Origin: Rhodanobacter denitrificans
GTDB lineage: Bacteria; Pseudomonadota; Gammaproteobacteria; Xanthomonadales; Rhodanobacteraceae
Length of the DNA: 64,000 nucleotides
Assembly (NCBI RefSeq): GCF_003335105.1
Contig: NZ_QFWQ01000002.1
Location: 1 to 64,000, forward strand
Reading direction: 5' to 3'
Shown piece after piece: positions 44,268 to 52,397 of this stretch (position 1 is the first letter of the stretch; each line of letters begins with the position of its first letter). The notes under the pieces are model-generated. The model worked only from the letters and a program-made list of their open reading frames with translations. It searched no databases and was not told the origin of the DNA. The position numbers and the translations under genes are program-made.

Positions 44268-46229
44268 CTACCTGTTGTCCGACGATGCCATGACGGGCGC
44301 ATCACTGAAGAACGCACGCACATCGGCCAGCTCGCGCGTGCGCGGCATCGTCGGCAGGCTGGCGAGGAACAGCTTGCCGTAGCCCTTGCCGGTGAGGCGC
44401 GGGTCGCACAGCACCAGCACGCCGCGGTCGTGCACGCTGCGGATCAGGCGGCCGGCGCCCTGCTTCAGCGCGATCGCCGCGCTGGGCACCTGCCAGCCCA
44501 TGAACGGGTTGATGCCGGACTGTTCCAGCGCGGCGAGACGGGCCATCAGCACCGGATCGTCGGGCGCGGCGAACGGCAGCTTGTCGATCACCACCACGCT
44601 GAGCGCCTCGCCTACGACGTCGACGCCTTCCCAGAAACTGGCCGCGCCGAGCAGCACGCCATGGCCGCTGGCGCGGAACTCCTCCAGCAACCGCGGCCGT
44701 GGCGCGGTGCCCTGCACGAACAGCGGCCACGGCACCTTGTCCTGCAGCAGTTCGGCGGCACGGCGCAGCGCGCGATGCGAGGTGAACAGCAGGAACGCGC
44801 GGCCGCTGGAGGCATGCAGCACCGGCAGCACGGTTTCGATCACCTTGTCGGTGTAGTCGCGCGCGTTCGGGTCGGGCAAGTCCGGTGGCAGGTAGCACAG
44901 CGCCTGGCGCGCGTAGTCGAACGGGCTTTCCAGGCTCAGCGTCTGCGGCTCGTCCAGGCCGAGCTGGCGCGCGAAGTGGTCGAAGTTGCCGGCCACCGAC
45001 AGCGTGGCCGAGGTGTGGATCCACGCGGCCTGGGTGCGTTCGCGCAGGCCGCGCATCGGTGCCGCCAGGTCCAGCGGTGTGGCGTACAGCGCGAAGCCGC
45101 GCGGGAAGGTCTCGTACCAGCGCACGTCGTGGTCGCCGTGCGACTCGACGATGCGGTCCAGCCGTTCGGCAAACAGTTCGGCGCGTTCGTGCAGGTTGGC
45201 GAAGCCGCGCGAGCGCTCGGCCTGCGAGGCCAGCAGTTCGGCCTGCGTGGCGAGCAGTTCGCGCAAATCGTGCAGCGCGGTGCGCACGTCGGCGCGATCT
45301 TCCAGCAGCTGGAACGCGCCGCGCGCTGGCAACGGCTCCAGCGCCAGGCGCAGCTTGCGCAACGCGTCCTGCAGCGCCTCCACCGGCTCCAGCAGCAGGC
45401 CGATCGCACCGGTGACGCCGCTGCATTCGGTCAGTGCATCCTGCGCCATGTCGCTCAGCTGGCGAGCGCTGACGCTCTGCGAGAAGAACTGGCCGGCCAG
45501 TTCGGGAATCTGATGGGCCTCGTCCAGGATGAACGCCGCCGCGCCGGGCAGGATCTCGCCGAAACCCTCCTGCTTCAGCGCAAGGTCGGCGAACAGCAGG
45601 TGATGGTTGACCACCACCACGTCCGCCTCCATCGCCTCGCGACGCGCCTTGAATACGTGGCAGTCGTCGTAGAACGCACACTCCACGCCGAGGCAGTTCT
45701 CCGGCGTCGAGGTGACCCGCGGCCACAGCGGCGACTCCTCCGGCACCTCGGCCAGCTCCATCCGGTCGCCGCGGCGGGTGCGCGCGGACCACGCGCGGAT
45801 CGTCGCCAGCTGCGCCGCCTGCGTGCGCTCGAAGCTGGCGCCTTCGCGCACGGTCTGGTCGAGCCGGTACAGGCACAGGTAATTCGCACGGCCTTTCAGC
45901 AAGGCGGTTTTCAGCCGTGTGCCGAGCACGGAGCGCACCTTCGGCAAGTCGCGGAAATACAGCTGATCCTGCAACGCCTTGGTGCCGGTGGAGATGATCA
46001 CGCGCTCGCCCGACAACAGCGCCGGCACCAGGTACGCATAGGTCTTGCCGGTGCCGGTGCCGGCCTCGGCAATCAGTGTGTCGCGCGCCGCGATCGCCTG
46101 CCGCACCGCACGCGCCATCGCCTGCTGCGCCAGCCGCGGCGCGAAATCCGGCAACTCACGCGCGAACGGGCCGTCGGCACCGAGCAGGGCGCCGACGTCG
46201 TCGGACTCGGTGTCATCGAGGTCGTTCAT
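44268..46229 (-). CDS. ATP-dependent DNA helicase, DinG/YoaA family
   Basis: 653 residues. A 5'-3' iron-sulfur helicase of superfamily 2 (XPD-like). Walker A AEAGTGTGKTYAYL (about 54-67), iron-sulfur cysteines in ANYLCLYR and ENCLGVECAFYDDC, and the DEAH box FILDEAHQIPE. C-terminal motifs: LLGAASFWEGVDVVGE and QGAGRLIRSVHDRGVL. Size (636 in E. coli YoaA) and motifs favour YoaA over DinG. The ATG at 46229 is chosen over upstream extensions. Confidence 0.93.
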   Translation of the reverse strand: MNDLDDTESDDVGALLGADGPFARELPDFAPRLAQQAMARAVRQAIAARDTLIAEAGTGTGKTYAYLVPALLSGERVIISTGTKALQDQLYFRDLPKVRSVLGTRLKTALLKGRANYLCLYRLDQTVREGASFERTQAAQLATIRAWSARTRRGDRMELAEVPEESPLWPRVTSTPENCLGVECAFYDDCHVFKARREAMEADVVVVNHHLLFADLALKQEGFGEILPGAAAFILDEAHQIPELAGQFFSQSVSARQLSDMAQDALTECSGVTGAIGLLLEPVEALQDALRKLRLALEPLPARGAFQLLEDRADVRTALHDLRELLATQAELLASQAERSRGFANLHERAELFAERLDRIVESHGDHDVRWYETFPRGFALYATPLDLAAPMRGLRERTQAAWIHTSATLSVAGNFDHFARQLGLDEPQTLSLESPFDYARQALCYLPPDLPDPNARDYTDKVIETVLPVLHASSGRAFLLFTSHRALRRAAELLQDKVPWPLFVQGTAPRPRLLEEFRASGHGVLLGAASFWEGVDVVGEALSVVVIDKLPFAAPDDPVLMARLAALEQSGINPFMGWQVPSAAIALKQGAGRLIRSVHDRGVLVLCDPRLTGKGYGKLFLASLPTMPRTRELADVRAFFSDAPVMASSDNR

Positions 46230-46345
46230 CCGCCAAGTATGGCGGAGCGGCAGCACGCGGCAAACCGGCGGCGCGGAGCCCGCTCCACTGGCACCGACAC
46301 CGGCGAAGGTCCACCATGCCGGCACCGCCACGAGGGGAACACCGC

Positions 46346-46735
46346 ATGACGACCGAACTGCAGATGCTGCTGTGGAGTGTGGTGCTGGGACTGGTGCAGG
46401 TCACTCTGGTCGCCACCTGCCTGATCGCCCAGCGCGGGCTGGGCTGGGCCGCCAGTGCGCGCGACGAGGCGAGGCCACCGCTCAGCGGCATCAGTGGCCG
46501 CCTGCAGCGGGCCAACGCGAACTTCCTGGAGACCTTCCCGTTCTTCGTCGCCGTGGTGCTCGTCGCGCACGTCCTGCAACGGCACGACTCGCACACCATG
46601 CTGGGCGCGCAGCTGTACTTCTGGGCACGGCTGGTCTATGTGCCGGTCTATGCCGCCGGCATCCCCTACCTGCGCACCCTGGTGTTCTCGGCGAGCGTCG
46701 TGGGCATCGTGCTGGTGCTGGCGGCACTGTTCTGA
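46346..46735 (+). CDS. MAPEG family membrane protein
   Basis: 129 residues with four membrane helices. The MAPEG signature is visible: RLQRANANFLETFPFFVAVV (about 51-70) and ARLVYVPVYAAGIPYLRTLV. The substrate of bacterial MAPEG proteins is mostly unknown (glutathione-linked or lipid-related). It is divergent from the DinG-like gene with a GAGGGG ribosome binding site. Confidence 0.88.
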   Translation: MTTELQMLLWSVVLGLVQVTLVATCLIAQRGLGWAASARDEARPPLSGISGRLQRANANFLETFPFFVAVVLVAHVLQRHDSHTMLGAQLYFWARLVYVPVYAAGIPYLRTLVFSASVVGIVLVLAALF

Positions 46736-46772
46736 CATCCATGGCGCGCGCAGGGGCCGCCCGCAATACCAC

Positions 46773-47300
46773 TCAATAACGCGGCACGCCCGGCTTGTGG
46801 CACTGCCCGACCCACTTGCGCGCGGTCTCGGCGCCGGCCGGGTCGCGCGCCTGCAGGCGCATCTCGGCGATGGTCTGCCAGTTGCGTGCGCACAGCGGCC
46901 CCAGCCTGGGACCGAGCGACCACGACCTGTGGGCCAACCTCTCGGCGGCGGAGAAATCCTTCAGGCGCACCGCCATCTCGGCGCGCTCCTGCAGCAGGTC
47001 GGGCGAATCCGGGCTGAGTTTCAATGCCTGGTCGAGCTTGCCGGCGGCGGCGGCGTACATGCCGCCCTGCTCGTCGTACTTGGCGGCGTCCTGCAGCGCG
47101 GTGACGCCGGGGTCGCGCAAAGCATGGACGTCGATGACGGATTTTTCGCGATCGCCGGCGGCGCGGATCGCCGCAACCTGGTCATAGGTCGGCAGCGGCG
47201 GTCGGGGGTCCGCTGGCGGCGGCGTGGTGGCGAACATGCCGCAACCGGCCAGCGCGCCGGCAGCCAGCAGCGGAAGGGAACGCGGGACAGGGTAACGCAT
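46773..47300 (-). CDS. Predicted lipoprotein with a TPR-like region
   Basis: 175 residues. A signal peptide ending in a lipobox (ALAGC, Cys20), then a Pro-rich linker and a TPR-like helical region (about 85-160: AAAAGKLDQALKLSPDSPDLL, QTIAEMRLQARDPAGAE). It starts 2 bp downstream of the mrcB stop, so it is in an operon with it. A role as a PBP1B partner comparable to LpoB is possible, but no homology was seen. Confidence 0.75.
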   Translation of the reverse strand: MRYPVPRSLPLLAAGALAGCGMFATTPPPADPRPPLPTYDQVAAIRAAGDREKSVIDVHALRDPGVTALQDAAKYDEQGGMYAAAAGKLDQALKLSPDSPDLLQERAEMAVRLKDFSAAERLAHRSWSLGPRLGPLCARNWQTIAEMRLQARDPAGAETARKWVGQCHKPGVPRY

Positions 47301-47302
47301 GA

Positions 47303-49636
47303 TCAATTTCCGTTCGGAGTACTGGGCGCGGGACTCGCCGCGCCGGTGGCGGTGGGATGGTCGCTGCCGCCGAACAGGCTCTGGATGCCCTGCCAGAAGC
47401 AGCCCTCGGTGTCGCCCGACAGCGTGCCCTGGATCACCGGCACCTGCTGCGCGCCCGCGCACTGCGATTCGGTGCGCTTGCCGCTGGAGGGATTGATCCA
47501 GGCCATCTCCAACCCTTCGCCGGGCGCGACCGACAGTGGCGTGGTCGGCAGCTTGGCGAACAGGTCGCGCCATGCGCGCAGGCCGCCGGTGGCGCCGAAC
47601 AGGGTGGTCGGCTTGTTGTCGTCGCGCCCCATCCAGAACACCGCCAGGTGGTCGTCGGTGAAACCGGCGAACCAGCTGTCGCGCATGTCGTTGCTGGTGC
47701 CGGTCTTGCCGGCGGCATGCAGCGAGGCCAGCGCGGAGTTGCCGAGCGCGCTGGCGGTGCCGTACTCGGCCACCTGCTGCATCGCCCAGGTGGTCAGCCG
47801 CACCGCTTCCTGGTATTCGCCGCGCCCGCCCTGCACCTGGTAGCGCTTGATCGTGCGGCCGCTGCCGTCGAGCACGCCGCGTACCGCCACCAGCGGCAGC
47901 GCGTGGCCATCGGCGGCGAGGTACTGGTACAGCTGGGCCAGCTGCAGCGGCGACAGATCGAGCGCTCCGATCAGCAGCGACGGACTGGGATTGATGTCGC
48001 CGATGCCGAACGACTTCAGGAACGCCTGGATCCGCGGCAGCCCCACCTGCATGCCCAGGTGGATCGTCGCCAGGTTCCACGAGTGCGCCAGCGCATCGAC
48101 CATGATCAGCGGGTCGTGGCTGCGGTGGTCGTCGTTCTGCGGCGTCCAGTAGCTGCCGTCGGGCTGGCGCAGGCTGACCGGGCTGTCGTCCATCATGCTG
48201 GCGAGGTTCCAGCGCTCCGGCTGGGTCAGCGCGACCAGGTAGACGAACGGCTTGACCGTCGAGCCGATCGGCCGGCGTGCGTCCATCGCGCGGTTGAAGC
48301 CAGGGTCGCCCGGGATCTTGCTGCCGATCATCGCCAGCACGCTGCCGCTGTGCGCATCCGTCACCACGCCCGCCGCCTGCACGCCGTCGCCGCGCTTGCC
48401 GAGGCCCTTCAGCGCGCTGGTGACCGCCTGCTCGGCATACAGCTGTGCGGCCGGGTCGAGCGTGGTGAAGATCGACAGGTTGCCGTCGCGCAGCGCCTGC
48501 TCGTCGAAATCGGCGGTGATCTGCGTGCGCACCAGGTCCATGAAGGCCGGGAAGCGATTGTGCGGCAGCTGGCCGTTCTGCACGATGTCCAGCGGCGCGG
48601 CCTGCGCGGCGTTGAGCTGTGCGGCATTGATAAGGTGGGTATCGAAGAATTCCTGCAGCACCAGGTTGCGCCGGGCCAGCGCACGCTCCGGCGCGCGGCG
48701 CGGATCGTAGTAGCTCGGCCCCTTCACCATGCCGACCAGCAGCGCGACCTCCTGCGGCCGCAGGTCCTCCAGCCGCCGCCCGAAGTAGAACTCCGCCGCC
48801 GCCGCGAAACCATGCACCGCCTGGCCGCCCTGCTGGCCGAGGAAGACGTCGTTGACGTAGGCCTCGAGGATGCGCCCCTTGCTGTAGTGCGCCTCCAGCA
48901 GCAGCGACATCAGCGCCTCGTTGATCTTGCGCGTGAAGTTCTGGTCGCGGTTGAGGAACAGGTTGCGCACCAGCTGCTGGGTCAGCGTGGAGCCGCCCTG
49001 CACGGTATGCCCCGCACGCAGGTTGGCGAACGCCGCGCGCACGATCGCGCCGATGTCGATGCCGATGTGATGCTTGAAGTCGCGGTCCTCGACCGCCTGC
49101 AGGCCACTGACCAGCAGCGGCGGCACGTCGGCCAGGTGCACGAAGCGGCGCTCCTCCTGGGTGGCGCCGTACAGCGTGGCGATGCGCGCCGGATCCAGGT
49201 GCGCCAGCTCGATCTTCTTGCCGCTGGCGACGTCCTGCACCGACTGCACCACGCCGTTGCCGAGGGTGACGCGGATCCGCTTGGGCAGCTCGCCGCCGTC
49301 AGGCCCGGCATAGCCGCGCGAGGAAACCGTGAAGCGCGCGCCCTCCTTCGCCCAGCTGCCGGCAACCTGGCCCCTGCCGTCGTTGCTGTAGCCGGCGAAG
49401 GTCAGCTCCAGCTCCAGCGCCGCCGGTTTCATCGGCAACCCGACGGCCAGTGGCAACGGCCGCGCATAGACCCGGGTCGGCACCGCGAACACCAGATCGT
49501 TGAAGCGCTCCTGCACCCGCTTGTTCAGCACCAGCGTGTACGGCAGCACGAAGCCCACCAGCAGGCCCGCGGCGATCCAGAACGGGATGCGCAGCCAGGG
49601 CCAGCTGCGGCGAGCGAGCAGGCGAATGCGGGTCAT
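47303..49636 (-). CDS. mrcB: Bifunctional penicillin-binding protein 1B
   Basis: 777 residues. A short N-terminal cytoplasmic part and one membrane helix, a UvrB domain 2 homolog-like domain (about 60-150), the glycosyltransferase domain (EDRDFKHHIGID, QGGSTLTQQLVRNLFL) and the transpeptidase domain with S-x-x-K (GSTVK), SWN and KTGTSN. All catalytic motifs are present. It builds and cross-links peptidoglycan. The ATG at 49636 is preferred over a TTG 30 bp upstream. Confidence 0.95.
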   Translation of the reverse strand: MTRIRLLARRSWPWLRIPFWIAAGLLVGFVLPYTLVLNKRVQERFNDLVFAVPTRVYARPLPLAVGLPMKPAALELELTFAGYSNDGRGQVAGSWAKEGARFTVSSRGYAGPDGGELPKRIRVTLGNGVVQSVQDVASGKKIELAHLDPARIATLYGATQEERRFVHLADVPPLLVSGLQAVEDRDFKHHIGIDIGAIVRAAFANLRAGHTVQGGSTLTQQLVRNLFLNRDQNFTRKINEALMSLLLEAHYSKGRILEAYVNDVFLGQQGGQAVHGFAAAAEFYFGRRLEDLRPQEVALLVGMVKGPSYYDPRRAPERALARRNLVLQEFFDTHLINAAQLNAAQAAPLDIVQNGQLPHNRFPAFMDLVRTQITADFDEQALRDGNLSIFTTLDPAAQLYAEQAVTSALKGLGKRGDGVQAAGVVTDAHSGSVLAMIGSKIPGDPGFNRAMDARRPIGSTVKPFVYLVALTQPERWNLASMMDDSPVSLRQPDGSYWTPQNDDHRSHDPLIMVDALAHSWNLATIHLGMQVGLPRIQAFLKSFGIGDINPSPSLLIGALDLSPLQLAQLYQYLAADGHALPLVAVRGVLDGSGRTIKRYQVQGGRGEYQEAVRLTTWAMQQVAEYGTASALGNSALASLHAAGKTGTSNDMRDSWFAGFTDDHLAVFWMGRDDNKPTTLFGATGGLRAWRDLFAKLPTTPLSVAPGEGLEMAWINPSSGKRTESQCAGAQQVPVIQGTLSGDTEGCFWQGIQSLFGGSDHPTATGAASPAPSTPNGN

Positions 49637-49751
49637 GGGGGCCAACGGGGGGAATCCGGCAATCAAGTAGGTCGATCATAGGGCCTGCTACCCGGCGGGC
49701 ATCTGAACGCGACGGCCGGTTTCGGGGCAAAACGCGGGCCGTGCGGGGCCG

Positions 49752-50591
49752 CTAGCGTGACGACACCCACATCGCGGGCTCGGGCCGGAACGGCCGCGGA
49801 TGAATGCCCAGCACCCGCTGCAGTTCGCCATTGTCGGCGACCAGGTCGCTGTCCAGCCGGCTCAGCGGTCCGCGCAGCGGCGGCAGTGCGCGCTGGCCGA
49901 GCCGCAGCAGCCACGCCGGCAGCGGCAGTGGCAGGGTGGCCAGCGGCAGGCTGTGGCGCACCCGGGCGAACATCTCGGCGGAGCGCAGCCGCTCGCCGCC
50001 GCCGATCGGCAGGATCCGGCCGGCCGCGGCCGGGCATTCCAGCGCGGCCAGCACCGCCTGTGCAATGTCGTCCGCATGCACCGGCTGGCGCAGGCCGCGG
50101 CCGGCCGGCAACGGGAACAGCCGCAGCCGCATCGCACGGCGGGCGATCGGGGTGAGGCTCTTGTCCAGGCCGGCGCCATAGACCAGGGTGGGCCGCAGCA
50201 CGGTCCAGGCACAACCGTGGCGTTCGCAGGCAGCGGCCAGCGCAGCCTCGCCTTCGCGCAGCTGGCGCGCGAGGGCACGCTCGGCCGGCACGCTCGACTC
50301 GCGCTTGGTCTCGGCGCTCATCGAACTGGTGGCCACCACCCGCGGCGCATCGGCCAGGGTGGCCTGCGCCAGCCAGTCGGCCAGCCCTTGCAGCGGGCCG
50401 AAACTGATGATCGCCGACAACGGCGGCAATGCCGGTACGCGGTCGGGCAGCGTGCCCTGCAGCCATGCCACCCCGGCGTGCGCGGGCCGCGGCTGCCGGC
50501 TCAGGGCGAGCACAGCCTCGCCGCTGGCGAGCAGGCGCGGCAACAGGAAATGGCCGATCTGGCTGCTGCCGCCGAACACCAGCACCGTCAT
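49752..50591 (-). CDS. NAD(P)-binding epimerase/dehydratase-like protein
   Basis: 279 residues. The Rossmann motif VLVFGGSSQIGHFLLPRLL (about 3-21) and the atypical-SDR pattern continue to about 200. The catalytic Tyr-x-x-x-Lys is not clear; a RPTLVYGAGLD segment at about 160 fits extended or atypical SDRs (UDP-glucose epimerase-like). It lies 7 bp after a TPR-like membrane protein. The substrate is unknown. Confidence 0.8.
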   Translation of the reverse strand: MTVLVFGGSSQIGHFLLPRLLASGEAVLALSRQPRPAHAGVAWLQGTLPDRVPALPPLSAIISFGPLQGLADWLAQATLADAPRVVATSSMSAETKRESSVPAERALARQLREGEAALAAACERHGCAWTVLRPTLVYGAGLDKSLTPIARRAMRLRLFPLPAGRGLRQPVHADDIAQAVLAALECPAAAGRILPIGGGERLRSAEMFARVRHSLPLATLPLPLPAWLLRLGQRALPPLRGPLSRLDSDLVADNGELQRVLGIHPRPFRPEPAMWVSSR

Positions 50592-50598
50592 GCCGTGC

Positions 50599-52311
50599 TC
50601 ACCCGCCACGCCGCAGGCGGACGTCCAGGTCGAGCACGCGCGGGTTGGCGGGGGCCAGCTTGCGTGCGCGCTCCAGCGACTGGCTGGCGCCGATGCGGTC
50701 GCCGTGCGCCAGTTGCTGTTCGGCCCGGTCCAGCCATGCTTCGGCGAGCCGGTTGCCCAGCACGCCCTGCGCACCGTTGCCCGGCGCCAGTTCCGCGAAG
50801 TTCGCCAGCATGTCGCCGGCCTTGCCCAGGTCGCCGGCGGCCAGCGCCTGGTTGAACTGCCCCTCGACCCGGGTGGGCAACGCCTGCAGGCCGTGCAGCG
50901 CCGCCTCGTCGTTGCCGTCGATCGCCAGCGCGCTGCGGTACAGGTCGTACGCACTGTCGCCGGGCGGCATCAGGATATTGCCGTTGTTCGCCGCCAGCTG
51001 TGCGCGCTGAACCAGCAGCGCCACCGCCTCTTTCTGCTGTGGCGATACGGCAACCGGGGCGGGCGGAGCGACCGATGCCGGCGCATGCTCCGCAGCCGCG
51101 GGGGCGGCCGGCGGCGCCGACTTCACCGCGGACGCCTTGTCCAACCTTGCCCGCGCCGCGGCGAGGTCGGCCGATTTCGGCGCCAGTTCCTCCGCCTGCC
51201 CGAGCAGCTTCGCCGCCTGCGCCGTGTCGCCATCGTCGAGTGCGGCATTCGCCTGCACGGTCAGCGCCTGCGCCACCCTGCCGAGGCCGTCGTGTGCCTC
51301 TGCATTACCCGGATCGAGCTTCAATGCGGCCTGGAAATGGGCCAGCGCGGTGTCGTCGCCGCTGCCGGCGATGCGGCCCGTGCGCAACGCGTCCTGGCCG
51401 GCCTTGAGCACCGCATCCAGCGCGCTGTTGTCCTGCTTGCGCGCCTGCGCCTGCAGCGCGCGCAGCGACGGCAGCGCGCCGTTGTTGGGCTGCAGCGCGG
51501 CCAGCTGCTCGACACTGGCGTCAGCCGTCGCGGCGTCTTTCGCATCGAATGCATTGCGCGCCTGCACCGCCAGCGCATAGCCGACCTGGTCCAGGCCGTG
51601 GGCCGCCACCGCGTTGTCCGGGTCCGCGCGCAGTACGCGCTGGTACAGCGCGCCGGCGCCGTCGGGGCCGCTCAACCTGCCGGCGGCGAAGGCCTGCCGC
51701 GCCTCGTCGACCACGTCCACCGTCTGCATCTGCCGCGCGCGTGCGCCACTGATCGCGTGGTCGAGCCGGTCGACGTCGCTGCCGCCGCCGAGCAGCTCGC
51801 GAGCCACCGCGGCCTGCTGCGCGGCCTGGGCCAGATTGCCCGCCTGCAACGCCCTATCGGCCTGCGCCAGCTCGGCCTGGCCGACCTGGCGCAGCCCGTC
51901 GCGGGCGCGGTCATTGTCCGGTTCCAGCGCCGCGGCGGCCTGGAACAGTTCGCGCGCGCTGGTGCCGTCCTGGCCGTCCAGACGGCCATCCTGCAGTGCC
52001 TGCTGCGCCTGCGTCAGCACGGTATTGAAGTCGGTACGCGGCAGCATGCCGCGCAAGCGGTTCTGGTTGAACCAGAGCACGCCGGCCCCCGCGATCAGCA
52101 GCAGCAACAGCGGCAGCAGCCAGCCGCGGCGACGATGGCGACGGCGACGCGATACCGTCTGGCCCTCATGCGAACGGCGCGGCTCGACCGACACCGGCGG
52201 CAAGCCGTCCGCGATCGGCGCGCGCGGCGCATCCAGGCGGCCGATGTCCCCCAGGGTGGGTTCGGTGCGCCCGGGTGGATGTGCTTCGTGCTGGTCTCGG
52301 CGTCGGCTCAT
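50599..52311 (-). CDS. Membrane-anchored protein with TPR-like repeats, unknown function
   Basis: 570 residues. The first 55 are polar and Arg-rich, followed by one membrane helix (about 63-80, GWLLPLLLLLIAGAGVLWFN). The rest is Ala/Leu/Asp/Gln-rich helical sequence in repeats of about 70-80 residues, each with an L-x-P-x-N/D motif (AAALEPDNDRARDGLRQVG, YQRVLRADPDNAVAAHGL, FQAALKLDPGNAEAHDGLGR). That looks like degenerate TPR or Sel1-like helical pairs. It resembles periplasmic scaffold proteins found near relA in this group. The function is unknown. Confidence 0.8.
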   Translation of the reverse strand: MSRRRDQHEAHPPGRTEPTLGDIGRLDAPRAPIADGLPPVSVEPRRSHEGQTVSRRRRHRRRGWLLPLLLLLIAGAGVLWFNQNRLRGMLPRTDFNTVLTQAQQALQDGRLDGQDGTSARELFQAAAALEPDNDRARDGLRQVGQAELAQADRALQAGNLAQAAQQAAVARELLGGGSDVDRLDHAISGARARQMQTVDVVDEARQAFAAGRLSGPDGAGALYQRVLRADPDNAVAAHGLDQVGYALAVQARNAFDAKDAATADASVEQLAALQPNNGALPSLRALQAQARKQDNSALDAVLKAGQDALRTGRIAGSGDDTALAHFQAALKLDPGNAEAHDGLGRVAQALTVQANAALDDGDTAQAAKLLGQAEELAPKSADLAAARARLDKASAVKSAPPAAPAAAEHAPASVAPPAPVAVSPQQKEAVALLVQRAQLAANNGNILMPPGDSAYDLYRSALAIDGNDEAALHGLQALPTRVEGQFNQALAAGDLGKAGDMLANFAELAPGNGAQGVLGNRLAEAWLDRAEQQLAHGDRIGASQSLERARKLAPANPRVLDLDVRLRRGG

Positions 52312-52397
52312 GGTCCGTGGCTGTGAAGGCTGACGCTGAAGCTTAGCATCGGGCCGTCCGCCGCCATTTGGCGGACCCGCGGGCATTGCGCGGTCAT

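Noticed and set aside
44430-46349. 639-codon + strand frame opposite the DinG-like helicase
   Set aside because: Antisense shadow; the opposite strand has a full iron-sulfur helicase with all motifs.
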